Assembly: GCA_015059045.1 (NCBI GenBank)
Contig: SVBD01000002.1
Location: forward strand, 62,001 to 126,000
DNA: 64,000 nucleotides
From: Erysipelotrichaceae bacterium
Lineage (GTDB): Bacteria; Bacillota_I; Bacilli_A; RFN20; CAG-449
Direction of reading: 5' to 3'
How positions within the stretch are numbered: position 1 is the stretch's first letter; the number at the start of each line of letters is the position of its first letter. Under the pieces are notes generated by a model, which ran no database searches, was not told the origin of the DNA, and saw only the letters and a program-made list of their open reading frames with translations. This document shows positions 1 through 8,127 of the stretch, one piece after another. The position numbers and the translations under genes were made by a program.

Positions 1-946
1 AAATATCTAATAAAGAATTATCTCCATCTTGTAATGCTGAAAAGCTACTAACGATTAAATCGTTAATAAATAGTAATTGTTTGTATTGATCATTAACATC
101 TTCTGGTAGTAGAGATGTTTCATCAACCTTTTCAACATCAAATCCACTCTTTTCATAACTTTCAATAAATTGCCATAAAATTAAGGCTTTTTTGAAATTT
201 GGTTCCTTTTTAATTACATTAGTTCTAGTAATTGGAGGACGAACTGGAGCCGAACTTCTCATTTCACGAGCGAAAGCAGAAGAAAGGAATCCATCGACAA
301 TATTCTTCATCTTCTTAACTCTTTCAATAGTTAAGTAATCGCTAGACTCACTAAATTTATTTTCATCAAAAGGAACATCAGTAGATGCTTCTAATCTAAT
401 ATTCATATCGTTACCGCGATGTTTATATTTACTATTAACGATAACTTTAATTTCTTGCATGTTGTTAGTTACAACACTCTTCTTAATTGCTTCATATCTC
501 TTATTAATAAACTCTTGTAACTTCTTTAACAAAGTAAAGATAAATCTATTTTCATAGACTTCATAACTTTCTTCTTTTGAAGTATTTAAAATCTTACTAG
601 GAGTTACTGAACCAGTTTTAGGATTAGCGGAAGAAATAAATTGAGTATGTTGGGCTAAATGCTTAACTGATTCAACAGAAATTTGCTTTGCTAAAGAGAT
701 ATCAATGATATCTTCTTCAACAGTAATAAAGCGTCTTGGGTTTCTAACAATTGCATCAAGAGAAGGTAAAATCTCTTCAATAATATCAATCCAATCGTGG
801 TCAAATACTTTTCTTAAGTATTTTTGATTAATTTGGAATGAGGACTTACCTGAATTTAAATCTTGTAAATAACGATTAAAATTAACATCTTCAATAAATA
901 GTTCTTTAATACGATCTAAATATGATAAATATTCATCTTTATTCAT
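1..946 (-). CDS. DUF2357-like protein, partner of the adjacent McrB-like AAA ATPase (3' end truncated by window edge)
   Basis: Hand translation of minus strand from ATG at 946 (MNKDEYLSYLDRIKELFIEDVNFNRYLQDLNSGKSSFQINQKYLRKVFDHDW...SYEVYENRFIFTLLKKLQEFINKRYEAIKK...) stays open to position 1; RBS AGGAGG-like upstream. The 'YENRFIFTLLKKL' segment resembles DUF2357. Not in the ORF track because it has no stop in the window. Confidence 0.6.
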   Translation of the reverse strand, partial: MNKDEYLSYLDRIKELFIEDVNFNRYLQDLNSGKSSFQINQKYLRKVFDHDWIDIIEEILPSLDAIVRNPRRFITVEEDIIDISLAKQISVESVKHLAQHTQFISSANPKTGSVTPSKILNTSKEESYEVYENRFIFTLLKKLQEFINKRYEAIKKSVVTNNMQEIKVIVNSKYKHRGNDMNIRLEASTDVPFDENKFSESSDYLTIERVKKMKNIVDGFLSSAFAREMRSSAPVRPPITRTNVIKKEPNFKKALILWQFIESYEKSGFDVEKVDETSLLPEDVNDQYKQLLFINDLIVSSFSALQDGDNSLLDI

Positions 947-982
947 AATAATTCCTCCTTTCCTAAACTAACTACCTATAAA

Positions 983-2545
983 TTAGAATAATTTCTTTAA
1001 TCTTTCTAAGTATTCTTTACTTTCAGTCATATTCTCTTCACCAAAGTGATCATTTAAATATTGAATATAACCATCAACTTCATCACGAATATACGCTAAG
1101 TTTAAAGATTCAAATTTTCTTAAAATCTTATTACATAAGACGTAATCAAGTCCATCAATTTCAGTTCCACCACATGCAACATATACTGGAACGAATTCTT
1201 TTAATTGTTTAACAATACGATTACCGAATGCTAAACGGAAGTGTTCGATAACATAGTTATCCATTTCATCAAACTTCTTAATATTTTCTTCACTAACTTT
1301 ATATTTTTCTTGAGCATCTTTAAACATTGCTTCTAAATGTTTATAAGAAATATACATATGATCAGCGTTTCTATCTTCTTCACTTACTTCAAAAGCAATA
1401 CCCTTACTATTAATATTAATTGGAATAGCTCTATCATAAACTTTATCAGAAATTGCAAATGTAGAGTCGTCATTATTAATAGTACATACAAACCACATAT
1501 TTTCAGGTAATTTAAATCTACCTTTTTCAATATATTTAGGATCGCTATCCCAACCAGATGGACAAATATCTACAATCCAGTTCTCACGAGATGGCATTTC
1601 TAAAATAGATAATAATTCAGCAAAATAGTATTCAACACGAGCGATGTTAGCTTCATCAATTACTGTTAAGTACACTTGATCATTCCATCTTGCTTCATAC
1701 ATTTTCTTTAAAATTTGAGTTTCATTAAATCTCTTTGTAAATTCATTAAAGTAACCAAAGATTTCAGTTCTATCTCTCCATGAAGGTTGAACAGAAGCAA
1801 TTGTAGCTGGGTTATCTAACCATTGACCAATTGCATATGGAAGGGATGTTTTACCTGTACCAGAGATACCTTGTAAAATAATGATTCTTGTTGTTGCAAA
1901 CGCTGCGAAAAATAATCTAATAACTCTAGGTTCATAGAATAATTTCATTTCTGAACATGCCCAATTTCTAAATCTATCACAGAATTGTTCAAGAGTAATT
2001 TCGTTGTCAAAATTAATATCAAGAGGATGTTCACTAAATTGACGATCAACTTCAGTTAATTTATAGAATCTAGATTCACCAGTCTTTAATACTTTATTTT
2101 CTTGTGATTCTACTTCTTCTTCACCTTCTAAAATTTCTTGAGCAGCTTTACTATTTTTACCATTAGCTAAGCATAACCCTAATAATTTATCTTTCTTTTG
2201 GATTTCTTTATTTAATCTATTAACTTCAGTTAATAAATCTTCATCTAATGATTTGTTAACAAAGCATCTACGATATAACTTAATAATACCACGAACAATT
2301 AAATATAGAATTGCTAGTAGAATTAATACAAAGCCTACCATAACTGCAATAGCGCCAACTTTTTCTCCTGTAGTAAATTGATCTTTATACTTATTGAACA
2401 CTTCGATGTATAGAGGCACATTAAACATTTGGACAATACCACCAAATAAACCTCCAGACTCACCTGTTGCAATAAAGATTCCTAAAAATCCTGCAGCAAA
2501 TACCATAAGGAATTCGCCAATAAAATCTAATAACATAATATACAC
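983..2545 (-). CDS. Membrane-anchored McrB-like AAA+ ATPase
   Basis: Two N-terminal hydrophobic segments, coiled linker, Walker A GISGTGKTSLP, Walker B VYLTVIDEANIARVEYYFAELLS, sensor-1-like MWFVCTINNDDSTFAISDKVYDRAIPI. Confidence 0.8.
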   Translation of the reverse strand: MYIMLLDFIGEFLMVFAAGFLGIFIATGESGGLFGGIVQMFNVPLYIEVFNKYKDQFTTGEKVGAIAVMVGFVLILLAILYLIVRGIIKLYRRCFVNKSLDEDLLTEVNRLNKEIQKKDKLLGLCLANGKNSKAAQEILEGEEEVESQENKVLKTGESRFYKLTEVDRQFSEHPLDINFDNEITLEQFCDRFRNWACSEMKLFYEPRVIRLFFAAFATTRIIILQGISGTGKTSLPYAIGQWLDNPATIASVQPSWRDRTEIFGYFNEFTKRFNETQILKKMYEARWNDQVYLTVIDEANIARVEYYFAELLSILEMPSRENWIVDICPSGWDSDPKYIEKGRFKLPENMWFVCTINNDDSTFAISDKVYDRAIPININSKGIAFEVSEEDRNADHMYISYKHLEAMFKDAQEKYKVSEENIKKFDEMDNYVIEHFRLAFGNRIVKQLKEFVPVYVACGGTEIDGLDYVLCNKILRKFESLNLAYIRDEVDGYIQYLNDHFGEENMTESKEYLERLKKLF

Positions 2546-2592
2546 GCTCCCTTCTTACATACATGTATAATTAATATTTAAAGAATAAATAT

Positions 2593-3528
2593 TTATTCTT
2601 TATTTTCATCATTTTGTTTAGGTAATGAATTAGGATCAATACCCATTTTCTTCATATACTCTTCAACTGCTTTACGCTTAATTTCTTCCTCTTCTTCTAA
2701 AGAAATTCCACCAGCTTTAGCTTCTTCTAAAGCAAGTTTTTTAGCTTTTTCTGTTTTAACTTCAATTACATATTGAATAACAATCCAAACATTATATCCA
2801 AATAATAGAATTAATGGAACTAAGATAACGATAAAGAAATGTGTTGGATCTTGAATCCAAGTAATAACTCCACCTACACCAGAAAGTTTCTTTCCATTCC
2901 ATTTCCCGATGACCTGTTGAACACTAGGTTGATAATCATCAATTAAATCCGTGTTACTTTCTTTTATCAACTCGCCATTTATATTACCATCAACATAATA
3001 AATAGACTTATTATCACCCGATGTTATATATCCTATGATTTCAAAATTATCCCACCCTAAAGATTCAGCATATTCATAAGCGGATTCTTTATTTTTAACT
3101 ACACCTGAATCAAGTAATGTTTTATATCCTGCATAAGTTGTCCCGTTTTTATCATAAAGGTATGTGTAACCAACTATTCTATGAGTATTTATATACTGAT
3201 ATTCGGATATTTTTGGATCATTAACAATAAAAATAGCTACTTCGCCTACATCTAAAATTTCTACTACGACTCCATTTTCTCTTCTTGTTTTCTCACCAAA
3301 AATCAAATCGCCTTTTTCAAAAGTTCCTGACATTGATTCTGATAATACAGGCATATAACTCACATTTATTTTAGAATAATCTTCTTGTACTCCACCTGGA
3401 CTAGCAATCATTAAAATAGAAAATACAATACATCCAACTACTACTAATACTTGAACTATATTTTCAATCCATAATCTAAGATTACTTTTTTCTTTTTTTA
3501 CTTTGACTTTCTTTTCTTTTTTAGCCAT
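2593..3528 (-). CDS. SipW-like (ER-type) signal peptidase I with C-terminal cytoplasmic tail
   Basis: S26 motifs: SESMSGTFEKGDLIF (catalytic Ser), INTHRIVGY (His in place of Lys), TSGDNK; TM segments at both ends; charged C-terminal tail. Confidence 0.8.
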   Translation of the reverse strand: MAKKEKKVKVKKEKSNLRLWIENIVQVLVVVGCIVFSILMIASPGGVQEDYSKINVSYMPVLSESMSGTFEKGDLIFGEKTRRENGVVVEILDVGEVAIFIVNDPKISEYQYINTHRIVGYTYLYDKNGTTYAGYKTLLDSGVVKNKESAYEYAESLGWDNFEIIGYITSGDNKSIYYVDGNINGELIKESNTDLIDDYQPSVQQVIGKWNGKKLSGVGGVITWIQDPTHFFIVILVPLILLFGYNVWIVIQYVIEVKTEKAKKLALEEAKAGGISLEEEEEIKRKAVEEYMKKMGIDPNSLPKQNDENKE

Positions 3529-3596
3529 ATAAAATACCTTCTTTCTATATTTCTTTGCTTTTATAAAGCAAATACCTTATAAAAACAAAGAAATCT

Positions 3597-3620
3597 CTAG
3601 GGCGAGATTAGTCGCCCTAG
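3597..3620 (-). terminator. Hairpin between tasA-like and sipW-like genes (attenuator or partial terminator)
   Basis: CTAGGGCGA-GATTAG-TCGCCCTAG perfect 9-bp stem, followed on the minus strand by a T-rich stretch (TTTCTTTGTTTTT). Confidence 0.55.
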
Positions 3621-3648
3621 AAACTATAATTTAATATAAAATTTTGTA

Positions 3649-4248
3649 CTAAGCAGCCGCAATACTTGTAACTAATCCAGCAGTTACTGTTGCTTCTACT
3701 GAATCAGCACCTGCAACTGAAACATAGAATGTTAAATCAACAGTATCAGATGCATTACCTTGAGATAATGCAGTAGTACCAATACCATATTGATTAATAA
3801 CTACTGTAAATTCTACTTTATCATTATCTTCTTCATCGTAAACATCACCAACTTCTAACGCAACTCTAGCTGCACCAGTTGCTGAAACAGTTACTGTATA
3901 TGTACCAGCAATTGCTGAATAATTTTCCTCATCATTTCCAACAGTAATTGTAACTGCTGTATATTTAGCATTACTACCATTATAAGTTACTTTTGTTTCA
4001 CCAGCGTCATATACCCATGCATTTCCATCTGTATCAGTTAATGCAAGTGTAGGAATTGAAGAATATGATACACCTAATTCTACCCCATTAATAGTATGAT
4101 CACTAGCAGATGTTTGAATTGTTCCAGAATTTGTTGCTGCTCCAACAGAACCTGAAGCTGCTTGATACCAAGCATAAGTACCTGTAGCTAAAGATGCACC
4201 TAAAACTGCTGTCATAAGTGCAGAAGTGATTAATAATCTTTTTTTCAT
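3649..4248 (-). CDS. TasA/camelysin-like secreted protein with SipW-dependent-type signal peptide
   Basis: N-terminus MKKRLLITSALMTAVLGASLATGTYAWYQAASG matches the SipW-dependent signal pattern; beta-rich Ser/Thr/Val-rich mature region; sits next to a SipW-like peptidase; RBS AAGGAAAGG. Confidence 0.7.
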   Translation of the reverse strand: MKKRLLITSALMTAVLGASLATGTYAWYQAASGSVGAATNSGTIQTSASDHTINGVELGVSYSSIPTLALTDTDGNAWVYDAGETKVTYNGSNAKYTAVTITVGNDEENYSAIAGTYTVTVSATGAARVALEVGDVYDEEDNDKVEFTVVINQYGIGTTALSQGNASDTVDLTFYVSVAGADSVEATVTAGLVTSIAAA

Positions 4249-4377
4249 AATTTTTAAATTTCCTTTCCTTATAATTATTAATAGATTATAAATTTTTTTA
4301 TTTCCAATGCTTTATGTTCATATTCAATCAATTTGTAACAACCAGTGTGTCAACTCTTCTAATCATTAATCGTCTAC

Positions 4378-4433
4378 ACATTATTCTTTTAATAAAGTGC
4401 TTTCAGGTCTTTATTATTTAATAAGAATAATGT
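4378..4433. repeat. Long interrupted inverted repeat in the leader upstream of the tasA-like gene
   Basis: ACATTATTCTT...TAATAAAG-loop-CTTTATTA...AAGAATAATGT. Confidence 0.6.
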
Positions 4434-4540
4434 ATTAATAACTAGATTTGTCTCCTCTTTCTTCTAACTTACTTAATAAGTTAACTTAAATTCTTACTCC
4501 TATCTTTCCTATTACTTATATCGCATAATTGAAACCTAGG

Positions 4541-5704
4541 TTATTTACCTAATTGACTACCATGTGGTAACACAGGGTAGAAAGAGAATTGGAATGATAC
4601 GAAACCACCTTTGATATCGTTATTATGGTTAGGATCACTTCCTTCATACCAAGCTGCGATAACATAAGGCACTTCAGTATGAGGAGGAATACTATAAACT
4701 TTATTCTCATGAACTAAAGAGTCATATTCCCAAGTATTGTTTTTGTTATTGAAATGTAAATTTGTACATTTCCAATCTTCATCTTGTTTTCCTTTATTTG
4801 GATTTTTCATTAATGGAACATCTTCTTCATTTGTATATGTTCCAGAAGCAGTAGTAGCGACATATTCTTGAGAATCTTCTTCATGTCCTTGATAAATTAA
4901 TTTATCACCATTTTCTTGAACAATTGATTTAGGTTGAGCAAATACATCAATTGTAAATGATTCACCAGTTTGATCATAATGTCTTCCTTCTACATTGAAG
5001 ATATTTTCTTCATCATGAACTTCCATTAAAGCAAATCTACAAGCTTCTAATGCTCCTTGAGCGTGTCTAGTAATTGTTAATTTAACTGCGAAGAATACTG
5101 TACCTACTTCATATTCAACTCCATCAACAGTGAATGTTTCTTTTTGTGAAGTTAAATTATCTACTCTATTCTTCTTTAATGATACGTCTTCTGTAGAACC
5201 TTCATTATTATTATATAAATAGAACTTACCTGCTAGGAATTGATCTCCATTAGCCGAAGATGTTTGATCTTTTTTAGGTTTATCTGTTTTAACAGTATCT
5301 TCTTGATTAGATCCAACTGACATAATGTAATCAAGCATATTAGTATAGACTCTAGTTTCTCCTGTATCTTGATCAGTATATTCAACAGGAGTTTGTGCAA
5401 TACTTCCTCCATTACCACCAATAGGATTAGTATTACCTCTACCACTTAAGAAGTTAGTAGGGTTACCATCTTCACTACCTTTAAGTTGTAATTCATTACT
5501 ATCATTACTGACACTTACACTACCAGTACCACCTTCGACAAATACTTTATAAGCATTATCTAGAAGAACTGTATTATAGAGGTAATAACCAGAAGTAATT
5601 AATGCGAATAAAAGAACAAACACTGCAATGATAGAAGTTCTTCTTCTCTTTTTCGCATGAGCAGAAGCTTTTCTTTTTGTGTTTAACTCATTTCCATTAT
5701 ACAT
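4541..5704 (-). CDS. Signal-anchored extracellular protein of the TasA-like locus (possible assembly or minor fibre component)
   Basis: Basic N-terminus KKRRRTSIIAVFVLLFALITSGYYLYNTV followed by a long polar extracellular region; same strand, between EAL-like and TasA-like genes. Confidence 0.5.
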   Translation of the reverse strand: MYNGNELNTKRKASAHAKKRRRTSIIAVFVLLFALITSGYYLYNTVLLDNAYKVFVEGGTGSVSVSNDSNELQLKGSEDGNPTNFLSGRGNTNPIGGNGGSIAQTPVEYTDQDTGETRVYTNMLDYIMSVGSNQEDTVKTDKPKKDQTSSANGDQFLAGKFYLYNNNEGSTEDVSLKKNRVDNLTSQKETFTVDGVEYEVGTVFFAVKLTITRHAQGALEACRFALMEVHDEENIFNVEGRHYDQTGESFTIDVFAQPKSIVQENGDKLIYQGHEEDSQEYVATTASGTYTNEEDVPLMKNPNKGKQDEDWKCTNLHFNNKNNTWEYDSLVHENKVYSIPPHTEVPYVIAAWYEGSDPNHNNDIKGGFVSFQFSFYPVLPHGSQLGK

Positions 5705-5742
5705 GGTGATTTACCTCCTTCCTTTTTAAGCAACCTTATTAA

Positions 5743-6882
5743 TTACTTAAGTGCAGCAGCAAGTGTGCTTTTAGCTTTTTGAACAATATTACCTTCAATG
5801 AATCTTACACCATTTGCAAGCATCCATGATTTTTCTTCTTTAGCGTCTACATATTTAGCGCATAAATTAATTTTTTGATTTTTACAATATTCATTAACTA
5901 CTTTAATAAATGAAACTTTATTTTGATTTCTATCTCTAAAATATCTTCCATCAAGTCTTACATATTTAATTGGATAATCAAATAGAATTGACATTCTTTC
6001 AGTTTCAGGATTATCAAGCATAATATTTAACTTATATTTTTCTTGTAATTCGATTAAGTTTCTTCTTCCGATATCTCCAGAGATAGTTAAGGCTCTACTA
6101 TCAAAACATAGAATCACATTAGGAGTGATATGCGTAAATAGTTCATCTAATTTCTTTAATCCTTCTTTCTTTTCTAAGAATTTAGGAGAAACTTGAACTA
6201 CGAAGTTAGTCTCTGGATTAGATAAGGCTAAGCCCAAGGCTTGAGAAATTAATAATTCATTAATTAAGAAGATTCTATTTGATTGTTCGCTTAATGCGAA
6301 ATATTGAGGTTGATAGATTCTTCCAACAAACTTATCATTCATACATTGATTAACTACAACATAACCAATATGATTTGAAACATCTTTACTTACATTATAG
6401 TAATAACTAAATGGAGTTTTAGTAGCCCTTGCTACTCTTTCTTTAGAAGAACTTTTAGAAACTACTTTAACTTCTCTTGGTTTACTCTTTATAGCGAGTT
6501 CTTCATTTTTAGAAGCATCTTTTATTAACTTAGCTTTTTTTCTTTCTTTTCTTAAAGCTTGTTCTACTTCAATTTTTCTTTGCTTTTCTTCTTTAAGTTT
6601 TAAAGCTCTTTTTTCTTTTCTTTCTTTAGCTAAACGTTCCTTTTCATGAGTATCAACGATAACTTCTTTTGGTTTAGTAACTTTTTTAGTTTTCTTTGGA
6701 AGAACTTTAGCGGTAGATTTAACTGTTTCTTTAGTAGTTTTCTTTTCTACTTTAGTTTCCTTTTTTTCTTCTTTTACTTTAGGAGTGTCCTTTTTTTGCA
6801 AACGATTTTCCTTTGCTAATCTTTCCATAGGAAAATAACTCTTTTTAGAGGACTTGCTAGTTTTCTTAACTTCTTGTTCCAT
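5743..6882 (-). CDS. Lys/Glu-rich N-terminus plus degenerate EAL-like domain
   Basis: C-terminal ~220 aa align by eye with the EAL fold: QPQYFALSEQSNRIFLINELLISQAL; FVVQVSPKFL; LDNPETERMSILFDYPIKYVRLDGRYFRD; CAKYVDAKEEKSWMLANGVRFIEGNIVQKA. Key metal/catalytic residues replaced. N-terminal ~150 aa low-complexity K/E. Confidence 0.65.
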   Translation of the reverse strand: MEQEVKKTSKSSKKSYFPMERLAKENRLQKKDTPKVKEEKKETKVEKKTTKETVKSTAKVLPKKTKKVTKPKEVIVDTHEKERLAKERKEKRALKLKEEKQRKIEVEQALRKERKKAKLIKDASKNEELAIKSKPREVKVVSKSSSKERVARATKTPFSYYYNVSKDVSNHIGYVVVNQCMNDKFVGRIYQPQYFALSEQSNRIFLINELLISQALGLALSNPETNFVVQVSPKFLEKKEGLKKLDELFTHITPNVILCFDSRALTISGDIGRRNLIELQEKYKLNIMLDNPETERMSILFDYPIKYVRLDGRYFRDRNQNKVSFIKVVNEYCKNQKINLCAKYVDAKEEKSWMLANGVRFIEGNIVQKAKSTLAAALK

Positions 6883-6941
6883 GATGAGTATCTCCTAAGT
6901 TTTAAACAAAAAAATATGCGCAAAAAAGACAATTTACATCT

Positions 6942-6956
6942 TGTTAGCGCTTTCAT
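6942..6956 (-). promoter_or_regulatory. Catabolite-responsive element (cre) just downstream of the -10 element
   Basis: ATGAAAGCGCTAACA on the minus strand fits WTGNAANCGNWNNCW at all positions. Confidence 0.65.
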
Positions 6957-6966
6957 TCTTAATTCT

Positions 6967-6995
6967 ATTATCATCTAAAGACACATTAATGTCAA
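6967..6995 (-). promoter_or_regulatory. Sigma-A-type promoter of the EAL/TasA/SipW locus
   Basis: Minus strand TTGACA-N17-GATAAT (TTGACA at 6995-6990, GATAAT at 6972-6967). Confidence 0.65.
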
Positions 6996-7054
6996 ATGAA
7001 AAATCATCATTTTAACAAAATTATATTTATAAAATATATTAATTAATCAATGAA

Positions 7055-8053
7055 CTAGATTATATCCCTATTATTTTTAACTAAATACTCTAATATCTGA
7101 ACCATATTACTCGCTGCACCTTTTCTTAAATTATCACTTACTACATATAGTAATAACCCTTTAGGGTTATTTAATGATTTTCTAATTCTTCCTATATAAA
7201 CTAAATCATTATTTAAAGCTTTCTCTCCTACTGGATAGATATGATTTTTTAAATCATCTAGTAAAATTATACTTTTATTTTCTAAATACTTACTTTTTAA
7301 TAAGTTTAAATCTAATTCTTTACTAGTTTCTAAATATATACTTACTGCATGAGTTCTTAAAAGTGGAACTCTTACACAAGTTGCATTAATATCAATATCA
7401 TTATCCTTTAAGATTTTTTTAGTTTCTTCTACCATTTTCACTTCTTCTTTAGTGAAGTTATTATCAAGTGGATTATCAATTTCTGGAATTAAGGATTCAG
7501 TAATTAAATATGGAAAGAAATGGTTTTTTTGATTAAGTAAAGAAGAATAATAATCTTTAATCCCTTTTACTCCTGCTCCTGATACTGCCTGATACGTAGA
7601 ATAAATTATCTTATTAATTCCAAATAGGTCATGTATTGGTTTTAAAGCCACTAGAGATTGAATTGTAGAACAATTTGGATTAGATATTAACTTACTATCT
7701 TTAATGTCCTCTAAATTGATTTCTGGAACAATTAAAGGAACATCATTATTCATTCTAAAAAAGGAAGAATTATCAATGACGATACATTTTGATTTTAAAG
7801 CCAAAGGAACATACTTTTTAGATACGCTTGCACTTGTGCAAAAGAAAACATAATCTAATGATTCAAAAGAGTGATCATCAATAGTTTCTATTTGATACTT
7901 CTGATTTTTAAAAGTGATAAATTTACCTTTACTTTTTTCACTTGCGAACAACCTTAATTCTCCAATATTAAAATTTGATTTCTCTAAAATCTCTAATAAT
8001 ACACTACCAACTAGACCGGTAGAACCAACAATTCCTAATTTAATTTTTTTCAT
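7055..8053 (-). CDS. asd: Aspartate-semialdehyde dehydrogenase
   Basis: KLGIVGSTGLVGSVLLEILE; SNPNCSTIQSLVALKP; full-length family match by eye. Confidence 0.9.
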   Translation of the reverse strand: MKKIKLGIVGSTGLVGSVLLEILEKSNFNIGELRLFASEKSKGKFITFKNQKYQIETIDDHSFESLDYVFFCTSASVSKKYVPLALKSKCIVIDNSSFFRMNNDVPLIVPEINLEDIKDSKLISNPNCSTIQSLVALKPIHDLFGINKIIYSTYQAVSGAGVKGIKDYYSSLLNQKNHFFPYLITESLIPEIDNPLDNNFTKEEVKMVEETKKILKDNDIDINATCVRVPLLRTHAVSIYLETSKELDLNLLKSKYLENKSIILLDDLKNHIYPVGEKALNNDLVYIGRIRKSLNNPKGLLLYVVSDNLRKGAASNMVQILEYLVKNNRDII

Positions 8054-8127
8054 ATCAATTAATGATATGCATTACTATCAAACAAAAAAACTAGAAGTTA
8101 AATAAAACTCCTAGTTTCCCAATTCAA

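Noticed and set aside
5233-5445. 70-aa ORF inside 4541-5704 (same strand, other frame)
   Set aside because: Low-complexity Ile/Leu frame-shadow, no independent RBS.
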